Virus record (IMG/VR): IMGVR_UViG_3300028025_000381
Coordinates: 1 to 34,695 of that record
Strand: one strand, 5' to 3'
Length of the DNA: 34,695 nt
Source of the DNA: a virus
The notes below the pieces were generated by a model. The model had not been told where the DNA came from. It saw nothing but the letters and a program-made list of their open reading frames with translations, and searched no databases. How positions within the stretch are numbered: the first letter of the stretch is position 1; every line of letters begins with the position of its first letter. Made by a program: the position numbers and the translations under genes. Of this stretch, positions 1 through 7,084 are shown piece by piece.

Positions 1-1
1 A

Positions 2-133
2 CTTAAAGAGTGTGATGGTCTTAGAACTTTAATGCTTGAACAAGAACAAGAATTAATTAATAAATACGGACCTGACTCTGTAATTAACATGCAGACAGGC
101 GAGGTAACACAAAAAACAAATGAAAGCACCTAA
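2..133 (+). CDS. 3' end of an unidentified gene (truncated by the window edge)
   Basis: An open frame enters from the left edge and runs 43 codons to a TAA at 131-133. The visible end is hydrophilic and Glu/Gln-rich (LMLEQEQELINKYGPDS), suggesting a helix followed by a short polar tail. It overlaps the start of the next gene by 14 bases, typical of the tight packing in this operon. The family cannot be recognised from this fragment. Since the following genes are structural, it is probably a virion or assembly gene, but that rests on position alone. Confidence 0.55.
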   Translation, partial: LKECDGLRTLMLEQEQELINKYGPDSVINMQTGEVTQKTNEST

Positions 134-464
134 TGAATTAATAGGATTGTTGTTTCATTCAAGAGATGCAATGCATCTTGCTCACTTGAATACAACTTCT
201 TTTGCAGAGCACAAGGCTCTTGGAGGATATTATGATGATATTCTTGATTTAACAGACAAGTTTACTGAAGTTTACTTTGGTCGTTATAAAAGATTAGCTA
301 TTATTATCCCTGAAGCAAAAGTTGAAGGAGCAGTAGAGCACTTAAAAGGTCTACAACAGATTATTGATGCAGAGCGTGGTCAATATAGTTCTGAATTACA
401 GAACATTTTAGATGAAATGCTTGCAGTAATCAACAGAACTTTATACCTTTTAACTTTAGTTTAA
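120..464 (+). CDS. Dps/ferritin-like small phage protein (DUF5856-like)
   Basis: A 114-aa, largely helical protein. The N-terminal part holds His13, His19, His22 and the segment TSFAEHKALGGYYDDILDL (Glu30, His31, Asp39, Asp40). This spacing resembles the His/Glu/Asp-bearing helices of Dps/ferritin-like proteins and, from memory, the phage family DUF5856 found in T4-like cyanophages and other marine phages. Two further helices follow. Whether it binds iron or is only a fold relative cannot be seen from sequence. It starts inside the end of the previous gene and ends six bases before the fibre gene, so all three are probably co-transcribed. A virion or DNA-protection role is possible. Confidence is good for a gene and moderate for the family. 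Confidence 0.6.
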   Translation: MKAPNELIGLLFHSRDAMHLAHLNTTSFAEHKALGGYYDDILDLTDKFTEVYFGRYKRLAIIIPEAKVEGAVEHLKGLQQIIDAERGQYSSELQNILDEMLAVINRTLYLLTLV

Positions 465-470
465 AAACTA

Positions 471-3185
471 ATGGCTAGAATTAGTACATATCCTATAGAT
501 GCTACCCCAAGCATCGAAGATAAGGTTATTGGTACTGAGGTCAATAACGAAAATGAGACTAAGAATTACACAATAGGTGATATTCTCAGTCTCATTGTTA
601 TACCTACACCAACCTTAGACGAAGTCCTACAAGCAGGTGGAACATTAGAGGGTGATAGGGTTATTAATACCAATGGATATGACTTATCTTTTATTGGCAA
701 TGTAGATATGGAGCAACTTGTTGTTTCAAATAGCATCTTTGCCAATGCATTCGTAAAAATAAACGGTCTAGCCACAGAAATATTAGCAGCAGATGGTTCT
801 GTAATTGTTGCAGGTTCTAATATATCAATAGCAGGTGGAACAATATCTGCTATTGGTCAAGATGGTACGTCAGGTACGTCAGGAACAAGTGGACTTAATG
901 GAACTAGTGGGACCTCAGGAGTTAATGGTACATCAGGGTTTTCGGGTTCTTCAGGCTCTTCGGGGTCTTCAGGTGTAAATGGTACTAGTGGGGTAAGTGG
1001 AACTAATGGTACGTCAGGAATTAACGGTACAAACGGTACTTCGGGAATTAATGGCACATCAGGTGTTAACGGGACTAGTGGTTCTAGTGGAACAAACGGT
1101 ACTAGTGGTACTGATGGGGCAAGTGGGACTAGTGGAGTTAATGGGACAAGTGGTACTTCAGGTGTTGATGGTACTTCAGGGACTAGTGGATTGGATGGTA
1201 CATCAGGAATAAGTGGTACTAGTGGAACAAACGGTACTAGTGGTACTGATGGAACTAGTGGTACGCATGGTACTAGTGGTTCTAGTGGCATAGACGGTAC
1301 TAGTGGTACATCAGGTATCAATGGAACATCGGGTTCTTCAGGTGAGTCAGGTAGTTCAGGCTCATCAGGTACTAGTGGTACTGATGGTAGTAGTGGTACT
1401 ACAGGGACTTCAGGTACATCAGGAAGTTCGGGTACATCAGGTACTAGTGGAACAGACGGAGTAGCTTCAGGAAGGTTATATTATTTTAATAACTCTCAAA
1501 ACTCAGATATATCTCCATATAAAGTTTTAGCAGAGCAACCAACTACAGCATCACTTCAAACTATTACAAAAACTTTAACAAGCAATCAGCAGAATGTTTT
1601 AGTTCAGGAATTTTTAACACCTGAATTTGGATTTACTTTAATCCCTTCAGGTATACAAAGATTTACTTTGCATTCTTTAAAGCCTGCGTCTAATGATAAC
1701 ATTGGAATCTATGTAACTCTTCAATTGGCTGATGCTTCAGGTGTTGGTTACAGTTCAATATTTACAACAAATACAGTTATAATTGGTTGGGATGGTAGTG
1801 GAGTTCCAACCGAAAATGCAGTTGATATTGTATTCCCTAATACTACAGTTGCAGCAACAGATAGAATGATTGTTAAGATTTACTTTAACAATAATGATTC
1901 AACAACCCACAGTGTTAATTGGTACACTGAAGATGGAGAATATTCATACGTTGTTACATCTTTGTCTGCACCTGCAGGTACAAGTGGGACATCGGGTACA
2001 AGTGGAATAAATGGTACTAGTGGAAGCAGTGGTAACTCAGGTTCATCAGGAACATCAGGTTCTTCGGGCGAGTCAGGAAGCAGTGGAGTGTCGGGTACTA
2101 GTGGTACAAGTGGATTAGATGGTACTAGTGGATTATCAGGTTCGTCAGGAACAAGTGGAGTTGATGGGACTTCAGGTTCTAGTGGAACTTCAGGATTATC
2201 AGGAACAAGTGGATTAGATGGTACTAGTGGAACAAGTGGATTAAACGGTACATCGGGGTCGAGTGGCGTGAATGGTACTTCAGGAACAGATGGCACTTCG
2301 GGAGTTAGTGGAACTAGTGGAGTTAATGGTACATCGGGAGTTAATGGAACATCAGGAACGGATGGCACTTCGGGAACATCAGGTGTTAATGGCACTAGTG
2401 GAACATCGGGTGCAAATGGAACATCAGGCACATCAGGCATAAGTGGGACATCAGGTGTAAATGGCACATCAGGAACATCAGGTGTTAATGGCACTAGTGG
2501 CGTAAACGGAACATCGGGAGTATCAGGTACAAGTGGTGTTAATGGGACATCGGGTACTAGTGGTACATCTGTTACAGTATCAGGTACCAATAACTATGTA
2601 ACTAAATTTACAAGTGCTAGTACAATTGGTAATAGTATTATACAAGATGATGGTACGTATGTTGCTATTGGGGCAACACCAAACTCAAGTACAAAATTAT
2701 TGGTTAATGGTAGTCTATCTATAGCGACATCTAGTTTCTTTTATTTAGATTATAATACAAAGAATGCTGCTATAAGAGCAAGTACTACAGGAAGTGCAGA
2801 GATGGAGTTTTATACTGCAGGCACTTCGGGTTCAAATATACGTATGAAGATTGCATACGATGGTGCGGTTGCTATATACAATCAGTTTAATCGTCAGACT
2901 GCATCTTATACATTAGCTTTATCTGATGCAGGAAAGATTGTTGAAATGAATGGGGCGAGTACAAATAATTTAACTGTACCACCAAATGGAACAATAGCAT
3001 TCCCTATCGGAACTGAGATTCAGGTTCTTCAATACAGTGCAGTACAAACAACTATTGTTGCAGGTTCAGGTGTAACATTAAGAAGTAAATCAGGTCAATT
3101 AAAAATAGCAAATCAATATACAGGAGTAACACTTGTAAAAGTTGGTACTAACGAATGGTATGTGATTGGTAACTTAAGTGCATAA
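471..3185 (+). CDS. Tail fibre/receptor-binding-type protein with two proline-free collagen-like blocks
   Basis: A 904-aa protein. Residues 1-128 are an N-terminal domain, probably the virion-attachment part. Residues 129-330 and 503-700 are two unbroken blocks of Gly-X-Y triplets, about 66 each. X is mostly Thr, Ser, Val, Leu or Ile, and Y is almost always Ser, Asn or Asp, so GTS dominates. Pro, Lys and Arg are absent from the blocks. Residues 331-502 form a non-repetitive, probably beta-rich domain between them. Residues 701-904 form a C-terminal domain starting TVSGTNNYVTKFTSAS and containing SYTLALSDAGKIVEMNG, a layout common at fibre tips. Collagen-like blocks in phage fibres form trimeric shafts. 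The very high Ser/Thr content makes it a candidate substrate for the glycosyltransferase at 3819-5936. It overlaps the next gene by one base (TAATG). Confidence 0.85.
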   Translation: MARISTYPIDATPSIEDKVIGTEVNNENETKNYTIGDILSLIVIPTPTLDEVLQAGGTLEGDRVINTNGYDLSFIGNVDMEQLVVSNSIFANAFVKINGLATEILAADGSVIVAGSNISIAGGTISAIGQDGTSGTSGTSGLNGTSGTSGVNGTSGFSGSSGSSGSSGVNGTSGVSGTNGTSGINGTNGTSGINGTSGVNGTSGSSGTNGTSGTDGASGTSGVNGTSGTSGVDGTSGTSGLDGTSGISGTSGTNGTSGTDGTSGTHGTSGSSGIDGTSGTSGINGTSGSSGESGSSGSSGTSGTDGSSGTTGTSGTSGSSGTSGTSGTDGVASGRLYYFNNSQNSDISPYKVLAEQPTTASLQTITKTLTSNQQNVLVQEFLTPEFGFTLIPSGIQRFTLHSLKPASNDNIGIYVTLQLADASGVGYSSIFTTNTVIIGWDGSGVPTENAVDIVFPNTTVAATDRMIVKIYFNNNDSTTHSVNWYTEDGEYSYVVTSLSAPAGTSGTSGTSGINGTSGSSGNSGSSGTSGSSGESGSSGVSGTSGTSGLDGTSGLSGSSGTSGVDGTSGSSGTSGLSGTSGLDGTSGTSGLNGTSGSSGVNGTSGTDGTSGVSGTSGVNGTSGVNGTSGTDGTSGTSGVNGTSGTSGANGTSGTSGISGTSGVNGTSGTSGVNGTSGVNGTSGVSGTSGVNGTSGTSGTSVTVSGTNNYVTKFTSASTIGNSIIQDDGTYVAIGATPNSSTKLLVNGSLSIATSSFFYLDYNTKNAAIRASTTGSAEMEFYTAGTSGSNIRMKIAYDGAVAIYNQFNRQTASYTLALSDAGKIVEMNGASTNNLTVPPNGTIAFPIGTEIQVLQYSAVQTTIVAGSGVTLRSKSGQLKIANQYTGVTLVKVGTNEWYVIGNLSA
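855..1460 (+). repeat. Gly-X-Y coding repeat, block 1
   Basis: Nine-base units coding Gly-X-Ser/Asn/Asp run without interruption. The phrase ggtactagtgg recurs many times, but Gly, Thr and Ser codons vary from unit to unit (ggt/gga/ggg; act/aca/acg/acc; agt/tca/tcg/tct). The repeat is therefore kept at the protein level and is not a fresh DNA expansion. It encodes fibre residues 129-330. Confidence 0.9.
1977..2570 (+). repeat. Gly-X-Y coding repeat, block 2
   Basis: This is a second uninterrupted block of the same triplets, fibre residues 503-700, separated from block 1 by about 515 bases of non-repetitive coding sequence. Codon variation is as in block 1. Units of the type GTSGVN and GTSGTSG dominate. 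Such blocks are prone to recombination and length change. Confidence 0.9.
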
Positions 3186-3511
3186 TGGGACATTTATTAT
3201 CAAGTGCTATAAAAATGCAGGGTGGTGCTGCTGCTCCTACATTACAAATAAATAATCTTGGCGGTTTGACTAATTGTAGTTGGTTAAAAAATGGTGTTAG
3301 TCAAGGTTCTGTTACAGGAACTTTAAATGTAACATTGACAGCAGGTGATACTTTTTTAGTGTCTGCATCTAATTTTGGTGGTGCAACTATTGATTATTTT
3401 CTAAATGCTGCTTATGTGACAACATATTTTGATGACCCTATTGCACAAACACCAACTATTACATCTGCTGCCGGTAACGCATATAAATTTGATTGTTATG
3501 GTGGTGCTTAA
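3185..3511 (+). CDS. Small hypothetical protein downstream of the fibre
   Basis: A 108-aa protein starting on the last base of the fibre stop codon (TAATG), so translation is probably coupled to the fibre. The sequence alternates hydrophobic and polar residues (GTLNVTLTAGDTFLVSASNF), suggesting a small beta-sandwich. There are only two Cys and no signal peptide or membrane segment. The family is not recognised. Position suggests a fibre-associated, capping or folding protein, but nothing in the sequence proves it. Confidence 0.65.
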   Translation: MGHLLSSAIKMQGGAAAPTLQINNLGGLTNCSWLKNGVSQGSVTGTLNVTLTAGDTFLVSASNFGGATIDYFLNAAYVTTYFDDPIAQTPTITSAAGNAYKFDCYGGA

Positions 3512-3520
3512 TAAATAATT

Positions 3521-3847
3521 ATGGAAATTATATACACTTGGGAAATCACTGCAATGGAAGTTATCTTAAATCAAGATGGTCTTCCTAACGTAGTTAACAA
3601 TATTGATTGGAGATTAATAGCTACAATTGATGGTGAGAAGTATCGTGCTGAGCAATGGGCTAAGCAATATGTTAGTGCACCTGATGCAAATACATTTACT
3701 AACTATGAAGACTTAACTAAAGAACAAGTTATTGGATGGCTAGAAAATATATTAGATGTTTCACAATTAAAAGAAAACTTAGCATATCAAATAGACTTAC
3801 AAGCTAATCCTATTACTGCTATTCTTGCTCCACCATTTGAGAATTAA
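3521..3847 (+). CDS. Small hypothetical phage protein (possibly DUF7936-like)
   Basis: A 108-aa protein opening MEIIYTWEITAMEVILNQDG. From memory this resembles a short phage family beginning with a Tyr-Thr-Trp strand (DUF7936-like), found near tail genes of marine phages; the match is tentative. A beta-rich N-terminal half is followed by a helical segment (NYEDLTKEQVIGWLENIL) and a hydrophobic end. It follows the previous gene after nine bases. Its last 29 bases overlap, tail to tail, the end of the minus-strand glycosyltransferase gene. It is the last plus-strand gene of the left block. Confidence 0.6.
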   Translation: MEIIYTWEITAMEVILNQDGLPNVVNNIDWRLIATIDGEKYRAEQWAKQYVSAPDANTFTNYEDLTKEQVIGWLENILDVSQLKENLAYQIDLQANPITAILAPPFEN

Positions 3848-5936
3848 TAATATCAATTATATCTTGTGGCTTGATACCTGATTGACATTCAAATTGTCTA
3901 TCAGTATCTTTATGTATTGGACACCAACCCCAATCTCCTTTATCAAATCTAAACTCAGGGTTGTTCCAACATCCATGACAAACATTTTTGTTTATAGGTC
4001 TATGGCATTTAAACTCATGGTCAGCTTCTGTGAAGTTGCTAATCATTATCACTTCTTTGTTTAGTGTCCAAGCTAACCAACTCAATCCACTTGATAAACC
4101 TATAAAGAAATCACTGTGTAGTATAAAGTTTATAGTTGAATTAATTGATTTATCTACAGGTACGGAACAATTATCAAATGGATTATCTTCTAATGAAACA
4201 TTAATTACCTTATACCCTTTTGAGACTAAGTAGTTAATTACCTCTTGCCAATTTTCTTTTGACCAAAACTTACAACCTGCTGTAGAGTTTGTAGCTATAG
4301 TTACATACTTATCTATTGGTGGTTCCATTAATTCAAATCCTATTACAGGTTTAATCTCTTTATATTCTAATCCAAGAATATTAGATGCTGTTTTTTGTAA
4401 AGGTATTGTGTTAGGTAACTCAGGTTCTTTATTGCTATTATAAAACCAACCGAGAGAGTACATTGCATATAAGTTCTTAACTGTTGAACCGGGTTCAACA
4501 AACTCAATATCAGGATATGTATCTACAAATAGTTTATTCCAAAATGTACTTACAACTAAATCACAGCCATGCTTCTTTCTGTACTCTTCGCAATATGGAA
4601 TCCAAGCTAATGTATCTCCAAGAGACTTGCTGTCAAAAGCAATATATACTCTTTTATCTTTATCATTATAAATATGGTCATAGATGATATTAGCATTATT
4701 ATCTAATACCATTACTCTCCAATTGGCATAATACTCTTTGTTAAGTTTTGTCCATTGATTGCATCCTATTTGAGTACGATACACCAAGCCTTCACCACCA
4801 TACCATTCTACTGTGAATATTTCATCAGACTCTCCTAGTATTTCTAGGAATGGTTGTCCAACAAAATGTGTGTTTATAGTTAACGTATTTTTCTGAGGTT
4901 CCTTTTCCATAATACTTTTGTATAAATTAATATGACCTAATGCAAATTCTTCTGATTGTCCTACAGGAATATCGTATCCTCTATATCCTTTTAATACTTG
5001 TTTTAATTGTTCCTCTAGATAATCAGAATCTAATGGAGTTATATAATCATCAAACATACCTTCATACTGAGGAAGATTTCTTGCAATGATTTTATTACCA
5101 TAACTTATTGCTTCACGTATAACAAGTGGGTTGCACTCCCATGTACTGTTAAACATAAATACATCTGCTGCTAATAGAAATCTCCATATATCTTCTCTTT
5201 CGCCCCATACCTTACAATTACTAGGAAGGTCTTTCATTAGTGGTTCCCAATAGTTCTGAAAGTTTACAGCTTGATTTCCTACAAAATGAAACTGAACATT
5301 AGGCATTTTTCTAGCTAATTCTATAGCCTCCTTTTGATTCTTTCCTTCAGTCCATAATCCAATACTAACTACATGGTCTTTTTCAAAATCAAATTCTAAA
5401 TCCCTCATTGCATCATCCCACTGATAATTTCCTGTTAAATCATCAATAGGGAATTGTAATACAGTTTTAGGAGATGGCATATCAGCAAACGTCTTTAAAT
5501 GATATGGAGTGCAGAATGCATATGCGTCAGGATGAAATCTTTTAGTTGTATTTGGATTAAACCAAACATTATGACAGGTTTCTACTATACGCCAAGTTCT
5601 ATCCTTAGCATATAAAGCTTTCATTAATTCTTCAGGTACTTGATTATGTGAATCAAACCCTTCAATCATTTCATCTATATGTATAATGTCAATCTTTAAA
5701 TTTTTAATTATATCAATTAACATCATCTTGTCTTCACCAAGAGTTATTATTGGTGTTAACTCATCAATTTTATTTTTATGTACAACATAATCATTGCTAT
5801 AGTTTTTATACTCTACTACATATATATAAGCATCTGTGTACTTCTGTAGTAGTTCAATTCTTTTTAATAAGAATGCAGGCATTCCACCTGTAGATAAATG
5901 TGGTGCTAGGAAGAGTATACTGATTTTATTATTCAT
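3819..5936 (-). CDS. Two-domain glycosyltransferase: GT4-like domain fused to a TibC/Aah-like protein O-heptosyltransferase
   Basis: A 705-aa protein. Residues 1 to about 345 form a GT-B glycosyltransferase. They contain the Gly-rich LSTGGMPAFLL (14-24) and the retaining-enzyme EX7E motif (Glu267, CNPLVIR, Glu275) followed by AISYG. After a beta-rich linker, residues 428-700 resemble the bacterial autotransporter O-heptosyltransferases (TibC, Aah): FDSKSLGDTLAWIPYCEEYR (434-453, with Asp441), ATNSTAGCKFWSKENWQEVI (548-567), GLSSGLSWLAW (613-623) and a cysteine finger. The finger is Cys653-x2-Cys656-x15-Cys672-x11-Cys684, with VCHGCW and WCP. In TibC a comparable four-Cys finger binds iron, and the enzyme moves heptose from ADP-heptose to Ser of beta-helical repeats. 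There is no signal peptide, so it is cytoplasmic. It is the only long minus-strand gene here. The natural substrate is not visible; the nearby fibre or a host surface protein are both possible. Confidence 0.8.
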   Translation of the reverse strand: MNNKISILFLAPHLSTGGMPAFLLKRIELLQKYTDAYIYVVEYKNYSNDYVVHKNKIDELTPIITLGEDKMMLIDIIKNLKIDIIHIDEMIEGFDSHNQVPEELMKALYAKDRTWRIVETCHNVWFNPNTTKRFHPDAYAFCTPYHLKTFADMPSPKTVLQFPIDDLTGNYQWDDAMRDLEFDFEKDHVVSIGLWTEGKNQKEAIELARKMPNVQFHFVGNQAVNFQNYWEPLMKDLPSNCKVWGEREDIWRFLLAADVFMFNSTWECNPLVIREAISYGNKIIARNLPQYEGMFDDYITPLDSDYLEEQLKQVLKGYRGYDIPVGQSEEFALGHINLYKSIMEKEPQKNTLTINTHFVGQPFLEILGESDEIFTVEWYGGEGLVYRTQIGCNQWTKLNKEYYANWRVMVLDNNANIIYDHIYNDKDKRVYIAFDSKSLGDTLAWIPYCEEYRKKHGCDLVVSTFWNKLFVDTYPDIEFVEPGSTVKNLYAMYSLGWFYNSNKEPELPNTIPLQKTASNILGLEYKEIKPVIGFELMEPPIDKYVTIATNSTAGCKFWSKENWQEVINYLVSKGYKVINVSLEDNPFDNCSVPVDKSINSTINFILHSDFFIGLSSGLSWLAWTLNKEVIMISNFTEADHEFKCHRPINKNVCHGCWNNPEFRFDKGDWGWCPIHKDTDRQFECQSGIKPQDIIDIINSQMVEQE

Positions 5937-5951
5937 TAATTCAATTATTAG

Positions 5952-5959
5952 TATATTTG
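5952..5959 (+). promoter_or_regulatory. -7 box for the packaging genes
   Basis: TATATTTG followed by C matches TAnnTTTG(Y) on the plus strand, 36 bases before the ATG at 5996. No clear TTG lies at the -33 distance. The expected start, near 5963-5965, lies within a few bases of that of the minus-strand promoter. The palindrome TATTTGCAAATA (5954-5965) lies between the two -7 boxes and could serve as an operator. Confidence 0.45.
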
Positions 5960-5965
5960 CAAATA

Positions 5966-5996
5966 CAAATTTAAGTATAATAAGAATAGAATCAAA
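5966..5996 (-). promoter_or_regulatory. Bacteroidetes-type promoter for the glycosyltransferase gene
   Basis: Read on the minus strand, TTTG (5996-5993) is followed after exactly 19 bases by TAAATTTG (5973-5966). This matches the Bacteroidetes -33/-7 pattern TTTG-N19-TAnnTTTG. Transcription would start near 5962, about 26 bases before the ATG at 5936. It is the best two-box promoter seen in the window. Confidence 0.65.
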
Positions 5997-6223
5997 TGAT
6001 AATAAGGAAAATATCTATAGGACCTGATTATAAATCAGGGGCTATGCATTACATAACAGGGCAAAAAGTTCTAGGCGATAGCCATGTAATCCATTTAATT
6101 AAGTATGAAGAAAACTTTGGCTCATTCCAAATATGGATTGAAGCAGATAATGAAGTTGTTCTTTGGAAAGAGTTCACATCAAACGTACCTGTATCAGTAG
6201 AATATAATATAGATTTTAAATGA
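5996..6223 (+). CDS. Small hypothetical protein, first of the packaging operon
   Basis: A 75-aa protein starting MIIRKISIGPDYKSGAMHYI, with a later aromatic and acidic beta-strand-like end (VVLWKEFTSNVPVSVEYNID). No membrane segment, cysteine or known catalytic motif is visible. I recall similar short proteins near the terminase genes of other Bacteroidetes phages, without a known function. Its ATG overlaps the -33 box of the opposing glycosyltransferase promoter. Its TGA overlaps the next gene's ATG (ATGA), so the two are probably translationally coupled. Confidence 0.65.
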   Translation: MIIRKISIGPDYKSGAMHYITGQKVLGDSHVIHLIKYEENFGSFQIWIEADNEVVLWKEFTSNVPVSVEYNIDFK

Positions 6224-6783
6224 AATCACCTTTCTTCTTTATAGCCAAACCCATTAAAGGGAAGAGGTATGATAATACAAAGTCCATTGGTGGTATTGAA
6301 TTTATAACTAGTACATCTGAAGAAGACCACAGGTATTCAAATAGGATGGCAGAAGTTATATCTGTTCCACTAGGGTATGAAGGACCAATTAAAGAGGGCG
6401 ATACTCTATTAGTTCATCATAATGTTTTTAAATATTATAATGATATGAAGGGTAGGCAAAAGAGTGGTAAGAGTTTTTTTAAAGATGATTTATTCTTTAT
6501 AGAGTTCGACCAATTCTTTTTATATAAATCTGATGGTGATTGGTTCTCACACGATAGATATTGTTTTGTTAAACCTATTCCACCAACTGAATCTTATATA
6601 ATGAAACCATTTAAGGAGGAACCATTGATGGGCATAATGAAATACACTAACGAAGAGTTATCTAGACTTGGTGTAAATAATGGAGATAAGGTTTGTTTCC
6701 ATCCTGAGAGTGAATATGAATTTAATGTTGATGGAGAAAAGCTTTATAGAATGTTCACACATCAAATAGCAATTGTACTATAA
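6220..6783 (+). CDS. Tandem GroES-like (Cpn10-fold) protein, putative phage co-chaperonin
   Basis: A 187-aa protein that reads as two GroES-like units. Unit 1 (about 6-102) has IAKPIKGKRYDNTKSIGGIE, like the KSAGGI stretch of GroES. It continues with AEVISVP..IKEGDTLLVHH and closes with FFIEFDQFFLY, like GroES GEVLAVG..VKVGDIVIF and SESDILAIV. Unit 2 (about 115-187) repeats the pattern: CFVKPI, GIMKYTNEELSRLGVNNGDKVCFH, then DGEKLYRMFTHQIAIVL. GroES caps GroEL, and T4 gp31 is a phage version needed to fold the capsid protein, so a capsid-folding role would fit this position. The mobile-loop IVL-type tripeptide could be SIGGI in unit 1; it is less clear in unit 2. The fold could also serve a non-chaperone role. 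Confidence 0.5.
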   Translation: MKSPFFFIAKPIKGKRYDNTKSIGGIEFITSTSEEDHRYSNRMAEVISVPLGYEGPIKEGDTLLVHHNVFKYYNDMKGRQKSGKSFFKDDLFFIEFDQFFLYKSDGDWFSHDRYCFVKPIPPTESYIMKPFKEEPLMGIMKYTNEELSRLGVNNGDKVCFHPESEYEFNVDGEKLYRMFTHQIAIVL

Positions 6784-6784
6784 T

Positions 6785-7084
6785 ATGGAACAGCAGAAAG
6801 ATGTAAAAGATATTAAGCTAAGAATTATAAAGGCAGGTCATCGTGCTGTAGAGGAACTTATTCGTGTTGCAGAAGAAAGCATCATAAAGAATGGAGAATC
6901 TTTAGATGGTGATTTGGCTGCAGATAAATTAAAGAATGCAGCAGCTACAAAGAAGCTAGCCATATTCGATGCGTTCGAGATTCTTACTAGAATAGAATCT
7001 GAAAAAGAAAGCATTGAGATGTCAGGGCGTGGTGTTAAACAAATAGATACGAAACAAGGTTTTGCTGAACGAAGAAGTAAATAG
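6785..7084 (+). CDS. Probable small terminase subunit
   Basis: A 99-aa charged helical protein from the ATG at 6785, one base after the previous stop. An upstream in-frame TTG at 6773 would add only four residues and lies inside the preceding gene. A central Ala/Lys-rich helix (DLAADKLKNAAATKKLAIFD) and a basic end (KQIDTKQGFAERRSK) are visible. Small terminase subunits lie directly upstream of the large subunit, are short and helical, and bind packaging-site DNA. No helix-turn-helix is obvious, so the call rests mainly on position and size. It overlaps the large terminase frame by 23 bases. Confidence 0.5.
   Translation: MEQQKDVKDIKLRIIKAGHRAVEELIRVAEESIIKNGESLDGDLAADKLKNAAATKKLAIFDAFEILTRIESEKESIEMSGRGVKQIDTKQGFAERRSK

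Noticed and set aside
997-1212. Plus-strand alternative frame in the fibre repeat
   Set aside because: Low-complexity frame created by the repeat itself; no coding signature independent of the fibre frame.
857-1321. Long minus-strand open frame of Val-Pro-Leu-Val-Pro repeats
   Set aside because: It is the mirror image of the Gly-X-Y repeat: lack of stops follows from the GGN-ACN-AGY pattern on the other strand. No leader or neighbouring gene supports it.
855-2570. CRISPR array or plain DNA tandem repeat
   Set aside because: Units are nine bases, with variable synonymous codons and no spacers; the repeat is explained by the Gly-X-Y protein.
1880-2590. Second minus-strand Val-Pro-rich open frame (236 codons)
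   Set aside because: Same cause as above, opposite block 2 of the fibre repeat; it also crosses the non-repetitive fibre domain without any recognisable protein features.
6773-6784. TTG start at 6773 for the small terminase-like gene
   Set aside because: The ATG at 6785 lies one base after the previous stop, matching the coupling style of the operon; the TTG adds only four residues.
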